Positions 6,135 through 13,284 of a stretch of 13,982 nt of DNA are shown here, one piece after another. The notes beneath the pieces were generated by a model. That model did no database searches. It was not told where the DNA came from and saw nothing but the letters and a program-made list of their open reading frames with translations. The stretch's first letter is position 1; the number at the start of each line of letters is the position of its first letter. A program made the translations under genes and the position numbers. The stretch is from Natronohydrobacter sp. (GTDB lineage Bacteria > Pseudomonadota > Alphaproteobacteria > Rhodobacterales > Rhodobacteraceae): assembly GCA_007116445.1 (NCBI GenBank), contig SKIM01000296.1, positions 1 through 13,982 of the forward strand. Reading direction: 5' to 3'.

Positions 6135-8222
6135 TCAATTCAGATCCTTCAGCAGCCGCCCATGCCTGCGAACTTCGCCCAAAACATCGCCAAACGTGTG
6201 GAGGCCGCGTGATTTCAACATCGGAATCAGTTTCAGAAACGCATCCGCCGTCGCCACAGTGTCGCCAATCGCGGTGTGGCGCGCGGCTTCCGGGATGGTG
6301 ATTCCCAACCGCGCGGTCAGAGCATCGAGCGAGTGCTGCTCAAGCTGGCCATAAACCACCGCCGAAAGCAGCACTGTATCGAGCACCGGATGATCAAAAC
6401 GCACACCTATGGATTTCTCGTGGCGGCGCAGGAATTCCATGTCGAAAGGCGCATTATGCGCGACCAGAACCGCCCCGCGGGCAAAGTCATGAAAGCGCTT
6501 GCCCGCTTCGGCAATCGTTGGTGCGCCTTTGACCATATCCTCGGTGATCCCGTGCACATCGGTCGAGCTTTGAGGGATGGGACGCCCCGGATCAACCAGC
6601 GTGTCGAACACCTCGCGCTGGACACGGCGGCCATTGACCAGCCGCACCGCGGCGATCTGCACGATTTCATCGGTCGAGGGCGTCAGCCCCGTCGTCTCGG
6701 TGTCGAAGACCACATAGGTCAGATCTTCAAGCCGGGTTTCGAGCACGCCCGCATTGCGTTCCTTGGACAACAGCTCGAAATCATAGACAACCTCGCGCTG
6801 AATCGGCGGTGGGCGGCTTGTGGCGCGACGCGCATTCGGGATGGGCAGGCGCACCAGCGACCAGCCGTCAGGCCTTGTTTCGCTCCAGACCTCGGTCGCA
6901 TGCGCATTGAGCACCGCACGCGCTGTCAGGTCGGGAATATCAGGGTCCAGCTCATCGCTCAGCCAGGCGTCCAACTCGCCCACAGTCAGATGCGCGCCCT
7001 GCCACATCAGATCGAACAACGCACCGGGACCGTCTTCCTCAGTCAGACAGAACCGGAAACGGGTGGCATGCCCTGCCCCCGAGAGCTTCTCGCCCAACCA
7101 GCGAAACAGCAGCGCCAGCTCGAACCCGTCGCAGGACAGGATCAGGTCCGGCCCCTCGGGCTGCAACGACAGGTCCATGGCATCATATTGCGCCGCAATC
7201 CCGTCCATGAGGTCGGCCGCGCGGATCTGCCCCTGTGCGCGCCAGTCGTTGCGACCCTCGTCATAGCGCTGACCCAGCTCCGTCACCGCATGGCTGAGGG
7301 CCCGAACTTCGGTCATCAGCGCCTGGTTCAGATCTTCTGACGGGGCTGGCCCGTCGCGCTCGGACATCACACCGATGACGGTCTGCAGATTGGCCGCCGG
7401 ACGGCGCACGCGGTCGAGCAATTCCGCCAGCAGCGCCTCGCGCGCAGCATGGCTGCGCAGATCGGATGTCACATCGCGCAGGGTCAGCACGAAACCGGGC
7501 CGGCGGGTATTGTCGGTGCGGCGCAAAACCCGCATCCGCCCGGATAAAAGCCGCCCCGTGCCCGTCGTCGCACAGATCAGATCCGACGCCGCATCAGGGT
7601 CATTGAGCGCGCTGAGCCGGTCATAGGCATGGCGCACAGGCCCTTCGCGCAGGTAATCGACCAGATTGCGACCCAGCCCCGGAGCGCCCCCTGCCCCCAG
7701 CACATTGACCGCCTGCCCGTTATAAAACACCAGCTGAAAATCCGCCGTGCACAGAAGCACCGCGACCGGCACATCCGACAAGAGCTTTTCCAGCCGCGAT
7801 TTTTCGGCCGAGAGGCGCGATGTCTCGCGCGCGACCGATTCCGCCAATGCGTTACGCGTCTGCGCCAGAGATTGCGTGATCGCGTTGGCCGCGGGCGCCA
7901 AGTCGCCCAGATACTTCGCCTGATCGCGTTCCGGGCCCAGCGCATCATTCACACCAGCCACAGCGCGGGTGCGGATCGCATTGGCAAGCGCATCAATCGC
8001 GCGCGCCACATTGGCGTCGAACAGATACCAGATGCCTGTGACCAGAAAGAGGATCAGAAATCCGCCAAGGATGCCCGCCTGCAACATCGGCGCGATCAAC
8101 TCAGGCATATCCGCGCGCGACAGCACGACCCAGCCCCCCAGCCCCATCGCGGCGACGGAACCAAGACCCAGCGCTGCGAAGAACAACAGCACCCGAACCC
8201 GCAGGCTGAGGCGGTCAAGCAT
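6135..8222 (-). CDS. Membrane sensor pseudokinase fused to DnaQ-type (DEDDh) 3'-5' exonuclease
   Basis: This 695-residue fusion has two membrane helices (about 9-34 and 45-68), a HAMP-like/coiled linker, a PAS segment (about 144-250), a degenerate histidine-kinase core (about 255-465) and a C-terminal DnaQ exonuclease (about 500-690). The exonuclease residues are complete: D507 and E509 (FDTETTG), D594 (NAPFDMEFL), H649 and D654 (HTAIGD), so it should remove nucleotides from 3' ends. In the kinase part the phosphoacceptor position carries Asp (LLDRVRRPA, D270), and I see no N-box asparagine or DxGxG, so it is probably not a kinase. I chose the ATG at 8222 over earlier ones (8228, 8264) because five Gs sit 6 bases upstream, the overlap with the response regulator falls to 8 bp, and MLDRLSLRVRVLLFF is a natural start for a membrane sensor. 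It is unlikely to be the replicative epsilon subunit. It ends a probable operon. Confidence 0.85.
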   Translation of the reverse strand: MLDRLSLRVRVLLFFAALGLGSVAAMGLGGWVVLSRADMPELIAPMLQAGILGGFLILFLVTGIWYLFDANVARAIDALANAIRTRAVAGVNDALGPERDQAKYLGDLAPAANAITQSLAQTRNALAESVARETSRLSAEKSRLEKLLSDVPVAVLLCTADFQLVFYNGQAVNVLGAGGAPGLGRNLVDYLREGPVRHAYDRLSALNDPDAASDLICATTGTGRLLSGRMRVLRRTDNTRRPGFVLTLRDVTSDLRSHAAREALLAELLDRVRRPAANLQTVIGVMSERDGPAPSEDLNQALMTEVRALSHAVTELGQRYDEGRNDWRAQGQIRAADLMDGIAAQYDAMDLSLQPEGPDLILSCDGFELALLFRWLGEKLSGAGHATRFRFCLTEEDGPGALFDLMWQGAHLTVGELDAWLSDELDPDIPDLTARAVLNAHATEVWSETRPDGWSLVRLPIPNARRATSRPPPIQREVVYDFELLSKERNAGVLETRLEDLTYVVFDTETTGLTPSTDEIVQIAAVRLVNGRRVQREVFDTLVDPGRPIPQSSTDVHGITEDMVKGAPTIAEAGKRFHDFARGAVLVAHNAPFDMEFLRRHEKSIGVRFDHPVLDTVLLSAVVYGQLEQHSLDALTARLGITIPEAARHTAIGDTVATADAFLKLIPMLKSRGLHTFGDVLGEVRRHGRLLKDLN

Positions 8223-8637
8223 CGGCATCCCCCGGTTGCGGCTCTGGGGCCGGCGCGGCCGCAAGCATGTTGCGCACCTCCTCGCGCAATTCCTTCAGCT
8301 CAAAGGGTTTCGAGATGAATCCATCCGCCCCCATTGCCAGCCCCTTGCGCCGCTCCATTGCCGAGCCGCGCGCGGTCATCATCAGGATGCGCACCCCGGC
8401 GCAATCCGGGTCCGCACGCACCGACTGGCAGATCTCATATCCAGAGACTTCGGGCAGCATGACATCGAGCAGGACCAGATCGGGCTTGCGCTGGCGAATG
8501 ATGTCGACAGCCCCCGCGCCCGTGGCGATGCGCGTCTGGTTATACCCTTCACGGGTCAGCAGATAATTCAGTGCGATAGCGATATTATCCTCATCCTCCA
8601 CCACCAGGATTTCAGCTTTCCGGGACGTGTCCTCCAT
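8215..8637 (-). CDS. Receiver-only response regulator
   Basis: This 140-residue single receiver (REC) domain has no output domain. Phosphotransfer residues are intact: acidic pocket E14/D15 (VVEDED), phosphoacceptor D58 (VLLDVMLPEVSGYE), T88 (MMTARG) and K110 (FISKPFEL). The last 15 residues are Pro/Ala/Asp-rich and probably flexible. The start at 8637 is preferred to an in-frame GTG at 8652 because a GGAGGAGGAG ribosome binding site lies just before the ATG. It overlaps the upstream membrane-protein gene by 26 bp and the sensor-exonuclease by 8 bp, so they are probably made together. As the adjacent sensor lacks the phosphoacceptor histidine, its phosphodonor may be another kinase or a small phosphodonor. 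With no DNA-binding domain it must act by protein contact; a target among its operon partners is inference. Confidence 0.9.
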   Translation of the reverse strand: MEDTSRKAEILVVEDEDNIAIALNYLLTREGYNQTRIATGAGAVDIIRQRKPDLVLLDVMLPEVSGYEICQSVRADPDCAGVRILMMTARGSAMERRKGLAMGADGFISKPFELKELREEVRNMLAAAPAPEPQPGDADA

Positions 8638-9160
8638 GTGCTCCTCCTCCACAAGCAGTCGTCAGAAACGGGTCGTCAGGCGCGAGCCTGTACCATTCAG
8701 CCGCGACCGGAAGCCCCTCCGCATCCAGTCGCGTGCCTTCGGTCAGATCGGCCCGGCGCGCATTCGCGCAATCGAAAATGGATTGAAACCCCATGGTCAG
8801 CGCCCAGCGTTCGCGCAGGATCACGCCGGTCAGCACCAGATCGGGATTGGTGCGGTTGCGCTGACGGATGCGGTTATCCACTGCAATGATGCGGTTGGTC
8901 AGCGGCACCACATAGGTCCAGGGGCGCATCCAGGACACATGCTGGTTGCGGCTGACCACGACCACATCATCCGGCACGCCGCGCTCGAACCGGTCGGCCC
9001 AGGAGTATTCCAGATAAATCACCATGGTGATCATGCCCATCGCCACACCGGCTGGTGTCAGCCATTCCGGCAAACGCCGCCCGCTGATGCGGCGCAGGAT
9101 CATCGCGGTGCCACCACCGCCAAATCCCGCCACGATCACTGCCAGAAATTCCATTATCAT
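8612..9160 (-). CDS. Hypothetical two-helix membrane protein of the symporter/signalling cluster
   Basis: I do not recognise a named family in this 182-residue protein. It has two hydrophobic helices (about residues 4-22 and 33-53), then a soluble part of about 125 residues that is predominantly charged and mixed alpha/beta in appearance (VVVVSRNQHVSWMRPWTYVVP; IIAVDNRIRQRNR), ending with CGGGAHGGH, a short Cys/His/Gly stretch. The first 56 residues make it a membrane anchor or hairpin. It lies 15 bp after the DUF294 gene and overlaps the response regulator by 26 bp, so it belongs to the same transcript and probably the same process. Two possible starts (Met1 at 9160, Met3 at 9154) differ by two codons. 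Coding is supported by tight packing between recognised genes and a sensible membrane-protein composition. A role linking DUF294 and sensor proteins to the membrane is a guess. Confidence 0.75.
   Translation of the reverse strand: MIMEFLAVIVAGFGGGGTAMILRRISGRRLPEWLTPAGVAMGMITMVIYLEYSWADRFERGVPDDVVVVSRNQHVSWMRPWTYVVPLTNRIIAVDNRIRQRNRTNPDLVLTGVILRERWALTMGFQSIFDCANARRADLTEGTRLDAEGLPVAAEWYRLAPDDPFLTTACGGGAHGGHVPES
8641..8650 (-). promoter_or_regulatory. Strong Shine-Dalgarno that fixes the response regulator start
   Basis: The minus strand reads GGAGGAGGAG, three bases (CAC), then ATG at 8637. This is the clearest ribosome binding site in the window; it excludes the in-frame GTG at 8652, which would place the site inside the gene. 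Confidence 0.7.
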
Positions 9161-9175
9161 GTGCGATTTGATCCC

Positions 9176-11002
9176 TTACCCCAGAGTGCCAGCGAGCTGA
9201 CCAATGGCCGATTGCATGGTGCGCACGACCACGAATGCGTCACGCAGATGGCTGCGCTCGAAATCCGACAGATCGGACGGCGCCAGAAAATTATCCGGCT
9301 TGCGGCCCATGCGCACCAGATTGGCCTGATTTTCCAAGCGCATATTGGCGATCAGATCATAGGCTTCGATCAGATCGCGTGCGCCCGACACCGAGATCAC
9401 GCCCTGCTCTTCCGCCGCCAGAAGCCGCGCGCGGGTATTGGCCGCCGAGATCCGCCCGCGCAGCGCATAGACGCGGCCCAGATCGGTCACTGGCACCACC
9501 CCGCCCAGCTTCATGTCAACATGGTTCTTGTGTTCACCTGAGCGGATCGTGGCGAAACTGCGCAACAGTCCCAGCGGCGGCGCGTGTTTGACCGAATTCG
9601 AAATCATATGCGCGACAAAGATCGAGTTCTTCGACGCGGCCGCCAGCGTTTCCTCCTGCAGGGTGCGGAACAGACTCACCTGGCCTCCGATGGGCCGCAG
9701 ATCGAACATCACCGATGCCAGCATCTGCGCCTCGGGCGAGGGCGTATTGATCCAGCCCTGAAAGTAGCGCCGCCAGACGCGCGCGGGCTGGCACCAGCGC
9801 GGATTGGTCGCCATCATGTCGCCTGGGCAGTAGAAATAGCCCACGGCGTTCAGCCCGTCGGACACATAGCGCGCCAGATCAGCATAATAGGGCATGTCAT
9901 CGGGCGTCACGGCATCGTCGATGATGATGCAATTGTCCTGATCGCTGACGCCGGTTTGTTCCTGCCGCCCTTGGCTGCCGCAGGCCGCCCAGAGATAAGG
10001 CACAGGCGGCGGGCCAAACTTCTCTTCTCCGAGCTTCAGCAGTCGCCGGGTCACTGTGTCGGCGATATCGGTGATCAGGCGGGTGACAATCTCATGGGCA
10101 TTATGCGCGCCGACAAGCTGCACCAGCAGCTGCGGGATGCGCGCGGTCACATCGGCAAGCCCTTCATAGGTCGTGGCCACTGCCGCATCGCGCACCAGCT
10201 GCGCCGAGCTGATCGCCTGAAACCGCGTCAGATCGGTCTGGGTGATCATGCCCAGAAGCTTGCCATCACGCACCACTGGCAAATGCCCGATACGATTTTC
10301 CAGCATCATGTGCAGGATGTCCGAACCCAGCGATTGCGGACTGAGCGACAGGGGGTCGGGGGTCATGATCTCGGCCAGCGGCGTGTCGGGCGCCCGACCC
10401 TCGGCCAGCACACGACCCGACAGATCGCGCGTGGTGACAATGCCCACCAGCTTCTCGCCCTCGACGACGGGCACGCAGGAAAAGCGATGCTGGCGCATCA
10501 GCTTTGCAGCCTCTTGCGCCGTGGTCGCAGGCGTTACGCTCAAGGGCTTGCGCGCCATCAGATCGGCGACTTTCAGCGTCGCGAGGTCATTCTGGCGCGC
10601 CGCGCGCCCGCTTTGTCCGCGGCTGAAAAACCGCTCGAAAGCCGGGAAATTCGCGATCAGATGCCGCAGTTCATCAGCAGGCAGGCGCAGGATGACCGCA
10701 TCCGAAGTCGTGGTCGCGGTCGTCACCGCAAGCCCGTCGCGCAGCAGCCCCCGCTCGCCGAAGGAATTGCGCGGGCTGAGCATCGAGACCAGTGCGCCAT
10801 GACTGTCCGTCACTTCGACAGTGCCCGATTTCACGAGATAGACCCCAGTAACCGGATCTCCGACCGAATAGATCACAGTGCCCGCAGGCACCTCTCTGCG
10901 GCTGAAGCAACTGGCGACACGCGCCAGCTCGTCCTGCGGCAGGGAATCGTAGGGGTGCACGTTTTGAAGAAATTCCAGCACCTTGGGCGATGTGTCAGTC
11001 AT
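9176..11002 (-). CDS. cNMP-binding/CBS/DUF294 nucleotidyltransferase-like signalling protein
   Basis: This 608-residue cytoplasmic protein has a cyclic-nucleotide-binding-like domain (about 20-127), a CBS pair (about 142-262), a DUF294 nucleotidyltransferase-like domain with GSQGRQEQTGVSDQDN at 342-357 (D354 and D356 are the presumed metal ligands), and a helical DUF294 C-terminal domain (about 430-605). The order matches proteins widely found beside SLC5 acetate-type symporters and DnaQ-like exonucleases, for example in Pseudomonas and Vibrio. CBS pairs usually bind adenine nucleotides, and the GlnD-like NTase suggests protein or nucleotide modification; no specific reaction is known to me. 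In the cNMP fold the phosphate cassette reads FGERGLLRDGLAVTTATT, where the usual arginine is absent, so normal cAMP/cGMP binding is doubtful. The gene starts 84 bp after the symporter and is followed after 15 bp by the hypothetical membrane protein. Confidence 0.9.
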   Translation of the reverse strand: MTDTSPKVLEFLQNVHPYDSLPQDELARVASCFSRREVPAGTVIYSVGDPVTGVYLVKSGTVEVTDSHGALVSMLSPRNSFGERGLLRDGLAVTTATTTSDAVILRLPADELRHLIANFPAFERFFSRGQSGRAARQNDLATLKVADLMARKPLSVTPATTAQEAAKLMRQHRFSCVPVVEGEKLVGIVTTRDLSGRVLAEGRAPDTPLAEIMTPDPLSLSPQSLGSDILHMMLENRIGHLPVVRDGKLLGMITQTDLTRFQAISSAQLVRDAAVATTYEGLADVTARIPQLLVQLVGAHNAHEIVTRLITDIADTVTRRLLKLGEEKFGPPPVPYLWAACGSQGRQEQTGVSDQDNCIIIDDAVTPDDMPYYADLARYVSDGLNAVGYFYCPGDMMATNPRWCQPARVWRRYFQGWINTPSPEAQMLASVMFDLRPIGGQVSLFRTLQEETLAAASKNSIFVAHMISNSVKHAPPLGLLRSFATIRSGEHKNHVDMKLGGVVPVTDLGRVYALRGRISAANTRARLLAAEEQGVISVSGARDLIEAYDLIANMRLENQANLVRMGRKPDNFLAPSDLSDFERSHLRDAFVVVRTMQSAIGQLAGTLG

Positions 11003-11040
11003 GTTGTGTCATCCTGATCTGACGGCCCGGAATTGGGCAG

Positions 11041-11067
11041 CCTGCCCCCATGTCACATGGGGACAGG
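11041..11067 (-). terminator. Strong hairpin between symporter and DUF294 genes (attenuator or mRNA-processing site)
   Basis: On the minus strand CCTGTCCCCATG, loop TGA, CATGGGGGCAGG form a 12 bp stem (one G-U pair). It lies about 20 bases after the symporter stop and about 40 before the DUF294 start. No U-tract follows, so a classical intrinsic terminator is unlikely. A role in stabilising the upstream mRNA or in partial termination, giving more symporter than regulator, is inference. Confidence 0.6.
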
Positions 11068-11086
11068 CCAGTGTCTTTGCGCTGGA

Positions 11087-12868
11087 TCAGTGATCAACAG
11101 CCGCGCCTGCGCCTTTCGGCACGCGGATCGACTCGACCAGCTCTTCGATCTCGGTCGGAACCGGAGCCGTCAGCTTCATCACGATAAACGCGGTGATGAA
11201 GTTCAGCGCCGCACCCACTGCGCCGAAGCTCAGCGGCGAGATGCCCATCCCAAGACCTGCACCCAGCCAGTTATCCGGCGTGTTGGGCAGCATGTTGGTG
11301 CCGGGGATGAAGAACCAACCCAGATAGGTGAAGATATAGAGGATGGTCGAGCCAAGACCCACGATCATCCCTGCAATCGCGCCTGAAGAGTTCATCTTCT
11401 TGGAGAAGATGCCCATCATGATCGCCGGGAAGAGCGATGCCGCGGCCAGGCCGAAGGCCAAAGCCACCACCTGCGCGGCAAAGCCAGGCGGATTGAGGCC
11501 CAGATAGGTCGCAAGTGCAATCGCGAAGGCCATCGAGATCCGGGCGGCAAGCAGTTCGCTCTTCTCCGAGATCCCAGGATTGATGATCGACTTGATCAGA
11601 TCGTGCGACACGGCCGAAGAGATCGCCAAGAGCAGACCCGCCGCTGTGGACAGCGCGGCCGCCAGACCACCTGCTGCAATCAGACCGATCACCCAGCCGG
11701 GAAGATTGGCGATTTCAGGGTTGGCAAGAACCAGAATGTCGTTGTTGAAGAGCACCATCTCGTTGCCTTCCCAGCCCTCGTCGATTGCACGCTGGGGCGG
11801 GTTGGCCGCGTTATAATACTGGATCAAGCCATCGCCGTTCAGATCTTCAAAGCGCAACAGACCTGTGCGTTCCCAGTTCAGCATCCAGTCGGGCTTTTCA
11901 TCGAACGCCAGCGGCTCACCTTCGATACCTTGCGGCCAGAGCGTCGTGATGATGTTCAGACGCGCCATAGCCCCGACAGCCGGAGCGACCGTGTAGAGAA
12001 GCGCGATGAAAACCAGCGCCCAACCAGCCGAGGTCCGCGCATCGGCCACTTTCGGAACCGTGAAGAAGCGGATGATGACATGGGGCAGACCCGCGGTCCC
12101 GATCATCAGCGACAGGGTGAAGAGCACCATGTTGAAGGTCGAGCCATGATTGCCGGTGTAGTCATTGAAGCCCAGATCCATCAGCACTTCGTTCAGCGTC
12201 TGCAGAAGCGGCTGACCCGAAGCGGTATGCGTCGAGAAGAGGCCAAGCTGCGGCAGCGGGTTGCCCGTCAGTTGCAGCGAGATGAAGACCGCCGGGATCG
12301 TATAGGCCACGATCAGAACGCAATATTGCGCAAGCTGCGTGTAGGTGATGCCTTTCATGCCGCCCAGAACGGCGTAGCAGAACACAACGGCGGAGGCGAT
12401 GAACAGACCCGTGGTGTTGTCCACTTCCAGAAAGCGCGAGAAGGCCACAGCCGCCCCAGTCATTTGCCCGATCACATAGGTGATCGACATGACCAGAAGC
12501 GAAATCACCGCCACCAGACGCGCGGTCTGGCTGTAGAAGCGGTCACCGATGAAGTCCGGCACTGTGAAACGGCCAAACTTGCGCAAGTAAGGCGCAAGCA
12601 GCAGCGCGAGGATCACATAGCCGCCCGTCCAACCCATCAGAAAGGTCGAGTTGCCATAACCGACAGCTGCGATCAGACCCGCCATCGAGATGAAGCTTGC
12701 CGCCGACATCCAGTCCGCAGCAGTCGCAGCGCCATTGACGACAGGGTTCACACCGCGCGAGGCAGCGTAGAAATCCGAGGTCGAACCAGCGCGCGCCCAG
12801 ATCGCGATCCCGATATAGAGCGCGAAGGACGCGCCCACGAATATGAGGTTGATTACAAATTGATCCAT
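11087..12868 (-). CDS. Sodium:solute symporter, SLC5 family, VC_2705 subfamily (large subunit, acetate-type)
   Basis: This 593-residue inner-membrane protein has about 13 hydrophobic helices. SLC5 marks: AADWMSAASFISMAG (about 50-64), GTAGLPHVIIRFFTVP (257-272, as in ActP), and LSTAAGLLLAISSAVSHDL (406-424), where S407/T408 match the Na+-site Ser/Thr of PutP. The subfamily pairs with a DUF4212 small subunit, encoded 11 bp upstream. Related proteins import acetate or other short monocarboxylates; the substrate is not provable here. A hydrophilic insert (about 305-385) between helices contains D342-L-N-G-D-G-L-I-Q-Y-Y-N353, resembling an EF-hand calcium loop. The start ATG has GAGGGG about 8 bases upstream. 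It is followed by a strong hairpin before the regulatory genes, and is likely transcribed with DUF4212 from the gap after adk. Confidence 0.93.
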   Translation of the reverse strand: MDQFVINLIFVGASFALYIGIAIWARAGSTSDFYAASRGVNPVVNGAATAADWMSAASFISMAGLIAAVGYGNSTFLMGWTGGYVILALLLAPYLRKFGRFTVPDFIGDRFYSQTARLVAVISLLVMSITYVIGQMTGAAVAFSRFLEVDNTTGLFIASAVVFCYAVLGGMKGITYTQLAQYCVLIVAYTIPAVFISLQLTGNPLPQLGLFSTHTASGQPLLQTLNEVLMDLGFNDYTGNHGSTFNMVLFTLSLMIGTAGLPHVIIRFFTVPKVADARTSAGWALVFIALLYTVAPAVGAMARLNIITTLWPQGIEGEPLAFDEKPDWMLNWERTGLLRFEDLNGDGLIQYYNAANPPQRAIDEGWEGNEMVLFNNDILVLANPEIANLPGWVIGLIAAGGLAAALSTAAGLLLAISSAVSHDLIKSIINPGISEKSELLAARISMAFAIALATYLGLNPPGFAAQVVALAFGLAAASLFPAIMMGIFSKKMNSSGAIAGMIVGLGSTILYIFTYLGWFFIPGTNMLPNTPDNWLGAGLGMGISPLSFGAVGAALNFITAFIVMKLTAPVPTEIEELVESIRVPKGAGAAVDH

Positions 12869-12879
12869 TGCTCAGCCCC

Positions 12880-13134
12880 TCATTCTTCCACGCCGAATTT
12901 GGCGTCGAGCTTGTTCATGTAAGAGCGGTAGTAAAAGACCAGAGCAATAAAGGTCAGCATCGACCCCTGTTGCGCGAACCAGAACCCCAGATCGGTCCCG
13001 CCGATTGGAATACCCGCCAAGAGCGGGCGTAGAACGATGCCGAACCCGAAGGACACGAGCGCCCAGATCACCATGCAGATGGTGATGATGCGCACATTGG
13101 CCTTCCAGTAGGCGTCTGTCGATAAGTCTGACAT
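12880..13134 (-). CDS. DUF4212 small subunit of sodium:solute symporter
   Basis: This 84-residue protein has two membrane helices (about 14-37 and 48-68) joined by a short loop (LRPLLAGIPIGGTDLGFWFA). The pattern YWKANVRI followed by a first helix, LRP, and WFAQQGSMLTFIALVFYY is typical of DUF4212, the small partner of VC_2705-type symporters. It probably assembles with or stabilises the large subunit in the inner membrane. The start at 13134 is supported by GGGAGA six bases upstream; longer in-frame extensions up to 13203 lack family similarity and run through the hairpin region. It is the first gene of the symporter operon; the large subunit follows 11 bp later. Charged residues close the C-terminus (KLDAKFGVEE). 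Confidence 0.92.
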   Translation of the reverse strand: MSDLSTDAYWKANVRIITICMVIWALVSFGFGIVLRPLLAGIPIGGTDLGFWFAQQGSMLTFIALVFYYRSYMNKLDAKFGVEE

Positions 13135-13284
13135 GTGACGTCTCCCAGTTTCCTCCTGTGCCACCCCGGTTCTGGGGCAGCTTCCTCTCCTGACCCGAGG
13201 CATGACTCGGGTGTTGACAGCCGCGCATGAGCGAGGCTGCCTGCTTTGGCGCCATCAGGCACCCAACCGGTCAGACCGGAAGTA
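13135..13284. promoter_or_regulatory. 150 bp intergenic region between adk and the symporter operon, with several hairpins
   Basis: No coding sequence is supported here. Inverted repeats: CCGGT/ACCGG (13267-13279) just after the adk stop, TGCCTG/CAGGCA (13238-13261) around GGCGCC, and ACCCGAG/CTCGGGT (13193-13212). None is followed by a U-tract on the minus strand. The region must contain the leader, and probably the promoter, of the symporter operon, but no convincing -35/-10 or sigma-54 pair is visible. A second AGGAGG (about 17 bases before the DUF4212 start) is too far to serve it. Confidence 0.5.
13193..13212 (-). repeat. Perfect 7 bp inverted repeat in the symporter operon leader
   Basis: ACCCGAG and CTCGGGT flank a six-base loop, 59-78 bp before the DUF4212 start codon. 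It could be an operator half-site pair or an mRNA stem; without a U-tract it is not a typical terminator. Confidence 0.45.

Noticed and set aside
6276..7340. Plus-strand open frame of 354 codons
   Set aside because: Antisense to the sensor-exonuclease, including its exonuclease catalytic motifs; Arg/Gln/His-rich, no domain.
6135..8222. Replicative DNA polymerase III epsilon subunit
   Set aside because: Although the C-terminus is DnaQ-like, the membrane helices and kinase-like region and the symporter context argue against the replisome subunit.
9584..11017. Plus-strand open frame of 477 codons
   Set aside because: Antisense to the DUF294 protein along nearly its full length; His/Arg/Gln-rich with no domain.
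11603..12922. Plus-strand open frame of 439 codons
   Set aside because: Antisense to the symporter; very charged and His/Arg-rich, the mirror of a hydrophobic membrane protein.
13145..13170. Sigma-54-like TGGCAC in front of DUF4212
   Set aside because: The GC of the -12 element is not at the required distance after the GG, so only half of the pattern is present.
12880..13203. Longer start for the DUF4212 protein (107 residues)
   Set aside because: The extra 23 residues do not resemble the family and cover the hairpin; the ATG at 13134 has a good ribosome binding site.
13214..13219. TTGACA -35-like hexamer on the plus strand
   Set aside because: It points away from the symporter operon, has no suitable -10 after it, and would read into adk in antisense.
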